The translations under genes were made by a program, and so were the position numbers. This document shows positions 26,161 to 34,897 of a stretch of 37,279 nt of DNA, piece by piece. How positions within the stretch are numbered: the stretch's first letter is position 1; every line of letters starts with the position of its first letter. The stretch comes from Candidatus Moraniibacteriota bacterium (GTDB lineage Bacteria; Patescibacteriota; Minisyncoccia; CAIUEV01; JAHKAQ01), in the NCBI GenBank assembly GCA_014729725.1, contig WJJL01000017.1, forward strand, positions 1 to 37,279, given 5' to 3'. The notes beneath the pieces are model-generated. The model ran no database searches. It saw only the letters and a list, made by a program, of their open reading frames with translations, and had not been told where the DNA came from.

Positions 26161-27294
26161 ATGTCAACCTATGAAAAATTGGGAAGAGGCTTAAAGGAAA
26201 GAGGATCGGCAAAATCAAAACCTGACGAAAAAGACCTTCCCAAACTTCAGGAAATTCTCAATGAGACCGAACACGAAGTTTTGAAATTTGGGATAGTTTC
26301 AATTTTGTCAAAGGAAAATGAGAATGAAATTGTTGAAAAGTTGTTTAAAAAACAAGTTGTTGATGGTGAGAAAGATATACAAAAGATTTTAAATGCCCAA
26401 AAAGAGGCTCAAAAAGCAAAAGTCAAAATAGACCAGTTTATTGAAATGGCAAAATCCAAAGAAATAATTAAACAAGCACTTATTCACTCTCAAAAACAAG
26501 GGGATCTGGCTTACCAAGATTTGGTAAAAGATGAAGCTTTAATAGAAGCGGTAGCTGATCCGAAAAATTTGATGAAAATTTATGTTGAAAAACCTGTTGA
26601 ATTTGGAGAAATCATGGATAAAACCTCCCAATTTGTTGAATTTCATAATAAAGCTTTTGCGCCCTTGAAGACCGGTGAAGAAGCGATTCAATCAAAATAT
26701 GGTATTGGAGAAGATGATTTTAATAGATTAATAGACATTGAAGATCAAAATGAAGCTGAAAAGCAAATCAAAAAATATGTTCAAGAAAATGTTTCCTTTA
26801 TTCCGCGGCTGACATTTGAAATGGGAGCACCATCTTTAAAAACCAGAAAGGAAGCTGGAAAAATAATCCGGAGTTTTAGAAAAAATTGGAAAGATTTTTT
26901 AGATAAAAGTGAGAAAAAATTAGAAAAAGTCGGAGAAGAATTAAGAAAAAGTATTTTTGATGAAGAATTTGTTAAAAAATTGATGGAAATCGCTCAAACA
27001 AACAAGAGGGAGTCATCTGAAAATCCACTTGGTTTACCTCAAAGACTTTTGGAAAATGACGCAGGAAAACTTCATGAAGATTTTAAAGAATATATTGGAC
27101 AAGAATGGTCAGGTGGGGTAACAGGATTTAATGATAAATGGCCTGATCAGAGATATAAAGACGGGGGTGAAAAATTCAGAAAACAATTTTTAGAAACTCA
27201 GTATCCTCAAATGGCCGGAGGCTCAAGTTTTTTTAGCAAGACTTTAATGGAAATTTTTGATAGAATTTTAAAAAATGTGGAAAAATATACTTAA
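26161..27294 (+). CDS. Unknown helical cytoplasmic protein
   Basis: This 377-residue protein has no signal peptide and no membrane segment. It is rich in K, E, D and F and predicted to be almost all helix, with coiled-coil stretches (EIVEKLFKKQ, KKNWKDFLDKSEKKLEKVGEELRK-like segments). I recognise no family and see no catalytic motif. It is the first gene after a good promoter and precedes two more small unknown proteins and a VirD4-like ATPase, so it may work with them. Its codon use is more AT-rich than that of uvrA or the ATPase gene. Confidence 0.7.
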   Translation: MSTYEKLGRGLKERGSAKSKPDEKDLPKLQEILNETEHEVLKFGIVSILSKENENEIVEKLFKKQVVDGEKDIQKILNAQKEAQKAKVKIDQFIEMAKSKEIIKQALIHSQKQGDLAYQDLVKDEALIEAVADPKNLMKIYVEKPVEFGEIMDKTSQFVEFHNKAFAPLKTGEEAIQSKYGIGEDDFNRLIDIEDQNEAEKQIKKYVQENVSFIPRLTFEMGAPSLKTRKEAGKIIRSFRKNWKDFLDKSEKKLEKVGEELRKSIFDEEFVKKLMEIAQTNKRESSENPLGLPQRLLENDAGKLHEDFKEYIGQEWSGGVTGFNDKWPDQRYKDGGEKFRKQFLETQYPQMAGGSSFFSKTLMEIFDRILKNVEKYT

Positions 27295-27330
27295 AAACTT
27301 TTTTATCTCTAATTTTTAAATTTTTATCTC

Positions 27331-27603
27331 ATGGACAAACAAGATCAACTTTTCAACCAACTTCAGGATATTATTTTGCAAGGCGATGAATATAAAGTCA
27401 AAAAATTCGTGTTAGAAAATTTCAATGATTTCCCCAAGGACTTTCAAAAAGAAATAGCCGTATCTTTATTCAAAGACGGATTAGACAATGTTATAGCCGA
27501 CAAATTCAAGGAATTTGAAATTAAGCGCAGAAATTTACAAATTATGATTGATGCGGCCAGGGAAGAGCTGGAAAAAGCGAAGGAGGAAGAAGAAACGCAA
27601 TAA
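27331..27603 (+). CDS. Small helical protein, unknown
   Basis: This 90-residue acidic helical protein (KVKKFVLENFNDFPKDFQKEIAVSLFKDGLDNVIADKF) ends in a charged coiled coil (EELEKAKEEEE). No family is recognised. It lies 36 nt after the previous gene and 62 nt before the next, on the same strand, consistent with an operon leading towards the coupling ATPase. Residues 20-60 resemble in style the helical C-terminus of the next protein (IKDEIKAVKIAKKVFKDSPHYLDKF), so both may carry a related small domain. Confidence 0.65.
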   Translation: MDKQDQLFNQLQDIILQGDEYKVKKFVLENFNDFPKDFQKEIAVSLFKDGLDNVIADKFKEFEIKRRNLQIMIDAAREELEKAKEEEETQ

Positions 27604-27665
27604 AGACTTTTGTATTTTTTAACAAAAAAAACAGTCAGTTTATATTAATTTAAGCTAAGCTAACC

Positions 27666-28133
27666 ATGCCGGATCCTAACTCCAATCAACAGTCTCAAGG
27701 ACACCAGCGGGAAATACCCGATTCCGAAAATTTTGCTTTTGAGGAAAATGTAGGAGAATCTCAGGAGCCAAAACCTCAAGAAGGCCCGTCGGGACCTGAA
27801 CCGGTCCAGCCCGTTCAGGAAAATCAAACAGAATTCGGACCAAGTCAGGAATCGCTTAGCGAAAGTGAAAAAACCGAACAAGATCGGTTTGAAAAGCAGG
27901 GTAAAAGCCGATCGGTTCAGACCAAACCGGCCAAAGCCAAGGATGATCAAGACGATAGCGAAAGCGAAAAAATCGCTAAAATGGAAAAAGATCAGCAGGT
28001 GGATGTTCTGGTAAAGATGGCTTTGATAAAAGATGAAATTAAAGCGGTTAAGATCGCCAAAAAGGTTTTTAAAGACAGCCCGCATTATTTGGATAAATTC
28101 CATGACGATTTGAGTTTAAGAAAACAAGGTTAG
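27666..28133 (+). CDS. Disordered protein with short C-terminal helical domain
   Basis: Of 155 residues, the first 100 are proline-, glutamine- and glutamate-rich and clearly disordered (PKPQEGPSGPEPVQPVQENQ). The last 45 form an amphipathic helical domain: QVDVLVKMALIKDEIKAVKIAKKVFKDSPHYLDKFHDDL. That layout suggests an adaptor or docking protein. It precedes the VirD4-like ATPase gene by about 250 nt, a gap with no gene but a GGTTTTT/AAAAACC hairpin near 28185. No family is recognised. Confidence 0.7.
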   Translation: MPDPNSNQQSQGHQREIPDSENFAFEENVGESQEPKPQEGPSGPEPVQPVQENQTEFGPSQESLSESEKTEQDRFEKQGKSRSVQTKPAKAKDDQDDSESEKIAKMEKDQQVDVLVKMALIKDEIKAVKIAKKVFKDSPHYLDKFHDDLSLRKQG

Positions 28134-28382
28134 TTAAGAAATATGGGAATTACGCTTTTGGTAAATTTTTAGACAAAATATTGCGGTTTTTTTGATGCAA
28201 AAACCTTGATAAGTCTTTTAAAAACCTCGTATCCTTTTTTGGAGTATATTTGCTTTCGGCATAGGCTTGAGATTTTTGGCGGATAAATTTTTTAAAAGGC
28301 GCAATTCCTAAACCAAACAGATTTTTTCAGAGACTCCCTAAAAACAAATAGCGCTATTTATTAACAAATAAAAAAATAAAAA

Positions 28383-30911
28383 ATGACGGAAAGTTTTTTA
28401 ATTATAATTTTAGCGACAGTTTTTATTTTGCCGCCATTTTTGTGGTATTTTTTGTTTTTTAAGGTAAGAAAAAAAGGGCGTTTGGAAAGAGCTACCACCA
28501 TGGTGCTTCTTTCGGTTTCCCTGCCCAGAGAGGAGGATAAAGAAAACAAAGAGGAAAAAAAGGACGATAAGGAAATTGTGGCCATAACAGAGCAGCTTTT
28601 GATTGGACTTTATCGAATGAGAGATTCTTTTTTAAAAGAACTTTTTTTCGGTAAACCGCAGTTTACTTTGGAAATCGCCAATCCTTTTGACGACGATGGG
28701 ATTTATTTTTTTATCGCTTGCCCCAAACGCTTTGCCACTTCAGTGGAAAAACAGATTTACGGGTTTTTTCCCAAAGCTAATGTAATCAGAAAAAAAGGGG
28801 ACTTTAACATTTTTACGCCCAGTGGAAAATCGATGGGAACTTATATGACCTTAAGACGAAAACCTTTTCTTCCCATTAAAACCTACAAACTTTTGGAATC
28901 GGATTCACTCAACAACATTACCAACTCCCTTTCCAAGTTAAAAAAAGTGGAGGAAGGGGCTGCTATTCAGATAATTTTACAAAGCGCTTCAACCGACTGG
29001 AAAAATAAAAGCCTTTTGATTGCCAGAAGAATGAAGCAAGGGGAATCTTACAATCGGGCGAAAAGAAATACTTTTTTTAGGTTTGTTGGAGAATTTATGT
29101 CGTTGCCCATAAAAAAAGATGAAAATCAGATGGCCAACACCAATGAACCTAACATGTATGGCACGCGCCAGCAGGATTTAAGGCAGCTTACCCCGGGTGA
29201 GGAAGAGAAGTTGAAACTGATTGAAGAAAAAACTTTAAAGCCGGCTTTTGAGGTAAATATTCGGCTTTTGGCTTCATCCGATAACAAGGAGCGAGCTCAA
29301 GAGATTTTAAATCATATGGTGGGGGCTTTCAGTCAATTTGACTCGGTTGATATGAATGGATTAATTACGCGAAAACCTCTTTCCCTAAAAGATCTTATTT
29401 TTAATTTTTCTTTTCGTAATTTTTCCAAAAAATTCAAATGTCTTTTAAACAGCGAGGAGATTTCCAGTATTTTTCACTTTCCCATTTACTCCACTCAAAC
29501 TCCCAAGCTGGATATTGTTAAAGCCAAAACCGCGGCGGCTCCGGTTAATGTACCCAATGAAGGGTTGCTGCTTGGTAAAAATGTTTACAGGGGTATGGAA
29601 ACCGATATTTTTCTGGGAAGAGACGACAGAAGAAGGCATCTTTATACAATTGGACAAACCGGTACCGGAAAATCCGGATTTTTGCATGAAATGGCCAGGC
29701 AGGATATTCAAAACGGCGAAGGTGTTTGTATTATCGACCCTCATGGTGAGTTGGTGGAAGAAGTAATTGCTCAAGTTCCGCCCAACAGAATTCAGGATGT
29801 TATCTTATTTGATCCTTCTGACATTGAAAGGCCAATGGGACTAAATTTACTGGAATATGATAAGCCGGAGCAAAAAACTTTTGTGATTAATGAAATGATT
29901 AGTATTTTTGATAAACTTTACGACCTAAAACAAACCGGCGGTCCTATGTTCGAGCAATATATGCGAAATGCCATGCTTTTGGTTATGGCTCATCCCGAGT
30001 CAGGCTCCACTTTGATGGAAATTTCCAAGGTTTTGGCGGATGCTGATTTTCGAAGAATGAAACTGGATAACTGTGATAATCAGGTGGTGGTGGATTTTTG
30101 GACTAAAGAAGCGGAAAAAGCCGGAGGCGAAGCGGCGCTGGCCAATATGGTGCCTTACATTACCAGTAAGCTGACCACTTTTGTAACCAATGATATTATG
30201 CGGCCCATTATTTCTCAACAAAAATCCGCTTTTAATTTCAGAAAAGCCATGGATGAGCAGAAAATTGTTTTAGTGAATTTAAGTAAAGGTAAAATCGGGG
30301 ATATTAACGCTAATCTTTTGGGCATGGTAATTGTAGGTAAAATCTTAATGTCTTCTATGGGTAGGGTAGATATGCCGCAGGATCAGCGAAAGGATTTTTA
30401 TCTCTATATTGACGAATTTCAAAATGTAACAACCGAATCCATTGCCTCCATTTTGTCGGAAGCCAGAAAATACCGTTTGAACCTAATTATCGCTCACCAG
30501 TTTATTCAGCAGCTGGAGGAAAAAATCAGAGATGCGGTTTTTGGAAATGTAGGATCAATGGTAACTTTTAGAATCGGAGCAACAGACGCGGAATATGTTG
30601 TAAAACAATATGTTCCGGTTTTTTCGGAGAAAGATTTAATCAATGTTGACAACTTTAAAGCTTTTACCAAAGTGATGATAAGCGGCGAGGTAAGTTCGCC
30701 CTTCTCCCTAGAAACTTATCCTCCCAAACCCGGAATGTATAACCTTCAAGATCAAATCCGGGATCATTCCAGAAATACTTACGGAAGGGATAGGATGGAA
30801 ATTGAAAGAGAATTAAAAGAACGGATGGAGCTTGCGGATAAACCAAAAAAGAACCTGTTTGAAGATGATGAAGATTATGACCCTATTGATTCGGATATGC
30901 CGCCGAAGTAA
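28383..30911 (+). CDS. VirD4/TraG-like type IV secretion coupling ATPase
   Basis: This 842-residue membrane-anchored ATPase pumps DNA or protein through, or to, an envelope channel. One N-terminal membrane segment (IIILATVFILPPFLWYFLFF) is followed by a charged linker. A domain of about 350 residues of the kind often found before the motor in this group comes next. The motor has Walker A IGQTGTGKS near residues 422-430 and Walker B FYLYIDEFQNV near 672. It also has ARKYRLNLIIAHQFIQQL, a TraG/VirD4 and HerA feature. The C-terminus is acidic. Similar proteins are common in CPR genomes, where they are linked to DNA uptake or pili; that is an inference. No other T4SS gene is in the window. Confidence 0.88.
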   Translation: MTESFLIIILATVFILPPFLWYFLFFKVRKKGRLERATTMVLLSVSLPREEDKENKEEKKDDKEIVAITEQLLIGLYRMRDSFLKELFFGKPQFTLEIANPFDDDGIYFFIACPKRFATSVEKQIYGFFPKANVIRKKGDFNIFTPSGKSMGTYMTLRRKPFLPIKTYKLLESDSLNNITNSLSKLKKVEEGAAIQIILQSASTDWKNKSLLIARRMKQGESYNRAKRNTFFRFVGEFMSLPIKKDENQMANTNEPNMYGTRQQDLRQLTPGEEEKLKLIEEKTLKPAFEVNIRLLASSDNKERAQEILNHMVGAFSQFDSVDMNGLITRKPLSLKDLIFNFSFRNFSKKFKCLLNSEEISSIFHFPIYSTQTPKLDIVKAKTAAAPVNVPNEGLLLGKNVYRGMETDIFLGRDDRRRHLYTIGQTGTGKSGFLHEMARQDIQNGEGVCIIDPHGELVEEVIAQVPPNRIQDVILFDPSDIERPMGLNLLEYDKPEQKTFVINEMISIFDKLYDLKQTGGPMFEQYMRNAMLLVMAHPESGSTLMEISKVLADADFRRMKLDNCDNQVVVDFWTKEAEKAGGEAALANMVPYITSKLTTFVTNDIMRPIISQQKSAFNFRKAMDEQKIVLVNLSKGKIGDINANLLGMVIVGKILMSSMGRVDMPQDQRKDFYLYIDEFQNVTTESIASILSEARKYRLNLIIAHQFIQQLEEKIRDAVFGNVGSMVTFRIGATDAEYVVKQYVPVFSEKDLINVDNFKAFTKVMISGEVSSPFSLETYPPKPGMYNLQDQIRDHSRNTYGRDRMEIERELKERMELADKPKKNLFEDDEDYDPIDSDMPPK

Positions 30912-31030
30912 TCCCGCCCCGTCGCTTGCAAGCGATAGGATAAGCAACGGGGTTCAACCTCCAAATGTCGCTACTCACCCTGTCCCTTGGACACACCTTA
31001 TCCCTTCCTTCTCAGGGAGGGGACGATGAA
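30912..31030. repeat. GC-rich intergenic palindrome cluster (REP-like)
   Basis: This stretch of about 120 nt is much more GC-rich than its surroundings. It holds a perfect 14-nt palindrome TCGCTTGCAAGCGA framed by CCCCGT/ACGGGG, a hairpin TGTCC-CTT-GGACA, and a looser pair of CCCTTCC and GGGAGGGG. There is no T tract for a terminator. It looks like a repeated extragenic palindromic element. The 9-mer GCAACGGGG also occurs in the MITE-like element at 7.3 kb. Confidence 0.5.
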
Positions 31031-31076
31031 TGTGAGTTTTTAATACTTTGAATTAAATAAGCACTATCCATAAATT

Positions 31077-31610
31077 ATGAAATATATATTCAACTTTTTG
31101 ATAATTTATTTAATCTCTTTGATTGAAATTGCGGTAATCCCGGGCCTTGGTTTAGGCCGGTTGGAACTTAATTTTTTTATTGTGTTTTTGGCCGCGGTTA
31201 TTTTGAGTTATTCCTTTAATCAAGCTTTGATTTTCAGTGTTATTATGGCTTTAATCATCGAGTCTGTCTCGGTATTTACTTATGGCAGTGTTTTGCTTAT
31301 TTTTGTCTTGGCCGCGGTTATTTTTAATTATTTTTTTAAGAAAAGCAATCAAAAGCTGGAATTTGTTAACCTTTTGGTTTTTTCGCTTATTATTTTAATA
31401 ATTTATGAACTGGATTTATTCTTATTAAGAAATTCTCTAGCCGGTAATGCAGGTTTTTTGGAAGGGTTAAAAAACAATCTTTTTAGGTTCTTGTGGGAAT
31501 TATTTAAGGGAATTTTAAGTAATGGGTTGATTTTAGTACCCTTCTTTTACTATTTTATGAAAAAAGTCAATGAGGTTTTTGATTCGCTGGAGACAAGGCG
31601 GAGGATTTAG
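31077..31610 (+). CDS. Integral membrane protein, MreD-like
   Basis: This 177-residue protein has five or six hydrophobic segments. The order of segments, the short loops, and the pattern of a glycine/leucine-rich loop (IPGLGLGRLELNFFIVFLAAVIL) followed by a helix pair resemble MreD, the membrane partner of MreBC in rod-shape maintenance. No mreB or mreC is nearby, which weakens the call. An ECF-transporter S-component-like protein is the main alternative. It ends with a basic tail (RRRI). Confidence 0.45.
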   Translation: MKYIFNFLIIYLISLIEIAVIPGLGLGRLELNFFIVFLAAVILSYSFNQALIFSVIMALIIESVSVFTYGSVLLIFVLAAVIFNYFFKKSNQKLEFVNLLVFSLIILIIYELDLFLLRNSLAGNAGFLEGLKNNLFRFLWELFKGILSNGLILVPFFYYFMKKVNEVFDSLETRRRI

Positions 31611-32111
31611 GCGGAGGTTTAGAGGAGGGGAGAAGAGGCGTTTCTTTAGGTTAATAAATATATTAATATAAGGAAGTGGATGTAAAATCAATAATCCATC
31701 CATGAAATTTTTGATTTTGAAAAAAATTATAAAACAGGCCGGTTTTTACTTCCAAAGAGGTAAGAGCTTTTTTTGGTCAGGAAGATATTTTAGAAAAGTT
31801 TGACATTATGGGGCCTAAGAATTAGAAAATTTTGATTAAATTCAAAATTGATCCCAAACCTTTTTAAAATATTCAATATAATACAAACTATGTTGCGGCT
31901 TTTTGGTTGGTCATTCCCAATAAAAAGTTTTATGTTTTAGATATTTTGGGGATTTTGGAGGGGCATTGAATAGGCTCAGTAAGTTCTTAAAAAGCTTTCT
32001 AAGAGATTTAAGCCATAAGGAAGCCGCAGGAGAAAGTGATTAAAAAGAGGAAATGATTTAAAGTAGGATTCAAGTTAATTTTTAATTTAAATTAAAGAAT
32101 AATAAAAAACT
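31611..32111 (+). other. 501-nt region without an intact gene
   Basis: The region holds the decayed ORF at 31733-31969, AT-rich flanks and no clear terminator or promoter. It also marks the change to the more AT-rich region that follows. Confidence 0.5.
31733..31969 (+). pseudogene. Decayed ORF with two in-frame stops
   Basis: One frame reads NRPVFTSKEVRAFFGQEDILEKFDIMGPKN, TAG, KILIKFKIDPKPF, TAA, then NYVAAFWLVIPNKKFYVLDILGILEGH and TGA. All three segments look like natural protein and share a frame, so this is a decayed gene rather than chance. Before it, a neighbouring frame gives FEKNYKTGR, which would join on by a frameshift. The last segment resembles the strand pattern in the nuclease domain of phage large terminases; this is only a suggestion. 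Confidence 0.5.
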
Positions 32112-33101
32112 ATGATAAAAGAAATTAATGGTTTTGAACAAGAAATTATGAAACAAGTCAAAGAATCATTGAAATTTATTAAAGAGATAGAATATAAAGG
32201 GGAAAAAATTATTTTATACACTGACATGGATGGAACTTTCTTTGATCATTATACTTATCAGCCTACTGGTGTAGAAGAACCTGCAAAAGTGTTTGTTGAG
32301 AAAAATGGGATTTTACGACCAGTTACCAGCAAAACAGCTGCTGAAATGATAGATATTTCAGATGGATTAAAAGAAAAGAATATTTCAATAAACTCTTTTA
32401 TCATAGAAGGGGGAGCAGGTTTTTATTCAAAAAAAGACCATTATCCAGAGAATCATTTAAAAAAGATGGCTCGAGATTATGAATATTATTATGAATTTGA
32501 TCCAAATTCAGGATATGAGAAAGTTTTTTTTAGTAAAATAGGAATACATGAAATTATTAAAACCTGCTTTAAAATCGTAAAAATGGCAAAGGATAAACTC
32601 AATTTAGATTTATTTTTAATTTCTTTTGATGAATACAATTTTCAAAAACAAACTGGTCTAGATGATAATCAATTACATTTAGCTATGCAAAGAGATAGAT
32701 CAGAAGGTATTGGATTTGTTAATCCAGATGAAGCTAAACCTGAAAATATATCTGGAATTATTGAACTAGCAAAAAGTTTAAATAAAAATATTGTTGCTAA
32801 AATGGGAGGAAGATTCATTTCTGTTACAGGTGGATCTGATAAAGGTAAAGCAGTAGAATTTACAAAAAAGTGTGATGGATTTGGTTGCTTAAATTTAGGA
32901 ATAGGTGATTCAAAAAATGATGAACCTTTTTTAAGAATAGTTGATTATTCTTTTTTAGTAAAATCTGCCAATGGAGAACATAAAGATTTAGATGTTGGAG
33001 ATATTCATAAACTTCCCTTCATTGGTCCGGAATCTGTTGGATTTTTATTAAAATTATTTAATAAAAGATTTAAGGATTATTCAACCAATTTAAGCCAATA
33101 A
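32112..33101 (+). CDS. HAD-IIB sugar phosphatase, mannosyl-3-phosphoglycerate phosphatase-like
   Basis: This 329-residue phosphatase has a complete HAD active site. Motif I is LYTDMDGTFF (about residues 36-45) and motif II is PVTSKTAAEM. The motif III lysine lies in GSDKGKAVEF, and motif IV is GIGDSKNDEPFLRIVD. A C2-type cap lies between. The closing GPESVGFLL resembles the GPEGW end of mannosyl-3-phosphoglycerate phosphatase (MPGP), which removes phosphate from a glycosyl-phosphoglycerate to make a compatible solute. Its 3' end overlaps the converging GH13_18 gene by 25 bp. Both that gene and the next one relate to the same sugar chemistry. No Shine-Dalgarno site precedes the ATG, and the codon use is very AT-rich. 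Confidence 0.85.
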   Translation: MIKEINGFEQEIMKQVKESLKFIKEIEYKGEKIILYTDMDGTFFDHYTYQPTGVEEPAKVFVEKNGILRPVTSKTAAEMIDISDGLKEKNISINSFIIEGGAGFYSKKDHYPENHLKKMARDYEYYYEFDPNSGYEKVFFSKIGIHEIIKTCFKIVKMAKDKLNLDLFLISFDEYNFQKQTGLDDNQLHLAMQRDRSEGIGFVNPDEAKPENISGIIELAKSLNKNIVAKMGGRFISVTGGSDKGKAVEFTKKCDGFGCLNLGIGDSKNDEPFLRIVDYSFLVKSANGEHKDLDVGDIHKLPFIGPESVGFLLKLFNKRFKDYSTNLSQ

Positions 33102-34879
33102 ACAGTATAAGGAGTTAAATTAATTTTTACCACATCTTTATTCAATTCAAAGGTTTTTCCAGTTATAATATCAATAGCTTGATTGAAATTTTTAAAGTAG
33201 GCTTCGTATCTATAAAATTTGAATAACTGATTTTTGTTGCTTACATTAATTAATATTAATACTTTATCTTTCTGGTCTCTTGATTGTCTAAGTATTGAAA
33301 AAATTGAATTATTATTCATCAATATTATTTGCTTGCCTGAAGGATGGAAAGCTTTATATTTATTTCTTAATTTTAATAATTTTAGTAATTTCGAAAATAT
33401 TAAACTATGGACTGATTTTTTATTGTTTATAAGATCTAAGAGTTCTTCTTCTTTTAAATTTGTTCTATTAATGTCTCTATTAATCTTAGTTTTTAAGGCC
33501 TTTTTTTTATTATTTTTAGAGCCAAACAATCCATGGAAATAGATTCCGGGTACTCCTTTTAAACTAAGAGCGACAGCTCTTGAGGCAATGTATCTTTTTA
33601 TTCTTGTCGATTTTTTTTCTAAAGACTTAGAATTTAAGAAACTATACCAAGTTATATTTAACTCGTATGGAGTCTTTTTGTTATTGATACCTGTTCTATA
33701 ATTAACCAAGCCCCCTCTTTTTAAAGTAGTCTTTACTAAGTTATTGATTTCACTGCTTGTTAATATATTTTTTGCTGGTAAGACCCCTATGCCATCATGT
33801 GAATCTAAAAAGTTAAAATATGTTGTTAAATCCGAAGGTGTGTTTAAGGTTTTTGCCCAATTTGATAATTTACTGCAATTGCCAGTTAAAAAAGTATGTA
33901 ATGTTAAAGGGGGGAGTGGAAAATTATAAACCATTTGAGCTTCATCATAACCATTGCCAAAATAGGAGATATTATCAAGATGGGGGACATTGGTCTCATT
34001 GACGATCGTCACATTAGGTTTAACCATATCCAGTACGATTCTAAAAAAGCTCACGATAGCATGAGCTTCAGGTCTATGAGCACAATTTGTGCCCATTGTC
34101 TTCCATATATAAGTGGTTGCATCAAATCTCAGAAAGTCTACACTTTGTTTACAATAAAACAATAAGACTTTCATCATCTCTATCAAAACTTTAGGATTCT
34201 GATAGTTTAAATCGATTTGATCAGCACTAAAAGTAGTCCACACATATTGATCACCTTTAGTTGTTGAAAATTTAGAAAATAATTCAGAAACTCTGGGTCT
34301 TAATATTTTTGCTAAATCTGATTTTTTTAATGGATTTTTTTTAGGGTAGGCTAAAAAAAAGTTTTCAAATTTTTTATCACCATTTATAAATCCAATAAAC
34401 CATTGACTTTTACAAGAAATGTGGTTTAAAACCAAATCAAACATTAAGTTAAATTGATTTCCTATTTTAGAGATTTGATCCCAGGTTCCAATTTTTTTGT
34501 CAACTTGCTTGTAATTTATGACGGAAAATCCTCGGTCTGATGAATATGGATAAAAGGGTAATATATGGATTGTATCAAATGAGCTTTTTAAGTAATCTTT
34601 TGAGAATTTATGTAATGCTTCCAAAGGATTTTTTTTAGACTTTGATCTAATAAAATCCCCATAGGTTATTAGAATTATTGTTTTTTCTGTTAATCTGGAA
34701 TAAGAGTTATATTGTAGATTACTTTTTAAATCAATCTTGTTTTTGTTTAGATGGTTTTCAAGAATTCTATAAATTTTTTTATTCAATGTTGATAATTCCT
34801 TTCCTTTTATGTTTGGATAGATTTTTCTTATAGAAGTTCGAATTTTTTCCTTTTGAAATTTTTTGATCTTATTATCCAT
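33077..34879 (-). CDS. GH13_18 glycoside phosphorylase (sucrose / glucosylglycerate phosphorylase-like)
   Basis: This 600-residue enzyme belongs to the alpha-amylase family branch that splits or makes alpha-glucosides with phosphate. The barrel starts IILITYGD and HILPFYPYSSDRGFS, followed by FDLVLNHIS. The nucleophile aspartate is D253 in FLRFDATTYIWK, the acid/base E295 in IVNETNVP, and the third aspartate D362 in FLDSHDGIG. The GTNCAHRPEAH segment fits the subgroup with phosphorylated or glycerate acceptors better than plain sucrose phosphorylases. Length is somewhat above the usual 490-560, owing to an N-terminal helical extension of about 60 residues. It lies 18 nt after the large HAD gene and is probably cotranscribed with it. 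Confidence 0.88.
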   Translation of the reverse strand: MDNKIKKFQKEKIRTSIRKIYPNIKGKELSTLNKKIYRILENHLNKNKIDLKSNLQYNSYSRLTEKTIILITYGDFIRSKSKKNPLEALHKFSKDYLKSSFDTIHILPFYPYSSDRGFSVINYKQVDKKIGTWDQISKIGNQFNLMFDLVLNHISCKSQWFIGFINGDKKFENFFLAYPKKNPLKKSDLAKILRPRVSELFSKFSTTKGDQYVWTTFSADQIDLNYQNPKVLIEMMKVLLFYCKQSVDFLRFDATTYIWKTMGTNCAHRPEAHAIVSFFRIVLDMVKPNVTIVNETNVPHLDNISYFGNGYDEAQMVYNFPLPPLTLHTFLTGNCSKLSNWAKTLNTPSDLTTYFNFLDSHDGIGVLPAKNILTSSEINNLVKTTLKRGGLVNYRTGINNKKTPYELNITWYSFLNSKSLEKKSTRIKRYIASRAVALSLKGVPGIYFHGLFGSKNNKKKALKTKINRDINRTNLKEEELLDLINNKKSVHSLIFSKLLKLLKLRNKYKAFHPSGKQIILMNNNSIFSILRQSRDQKDKVLILINVSNKNQLFKFYRYEAYFKNFNQAIDIITGKTFELNKDVVKINLTPYTVYWLKLVE

Positions 34880-34897
34880 AAAATTTTTTACTTAGAA

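Noticed and set aside
30930-30970. tRNA-like segment (ggggttcaacctcc)
   Set aside because: A T-loop-like string is present but no acceptor, D or anticodon stem can be drawn around it.
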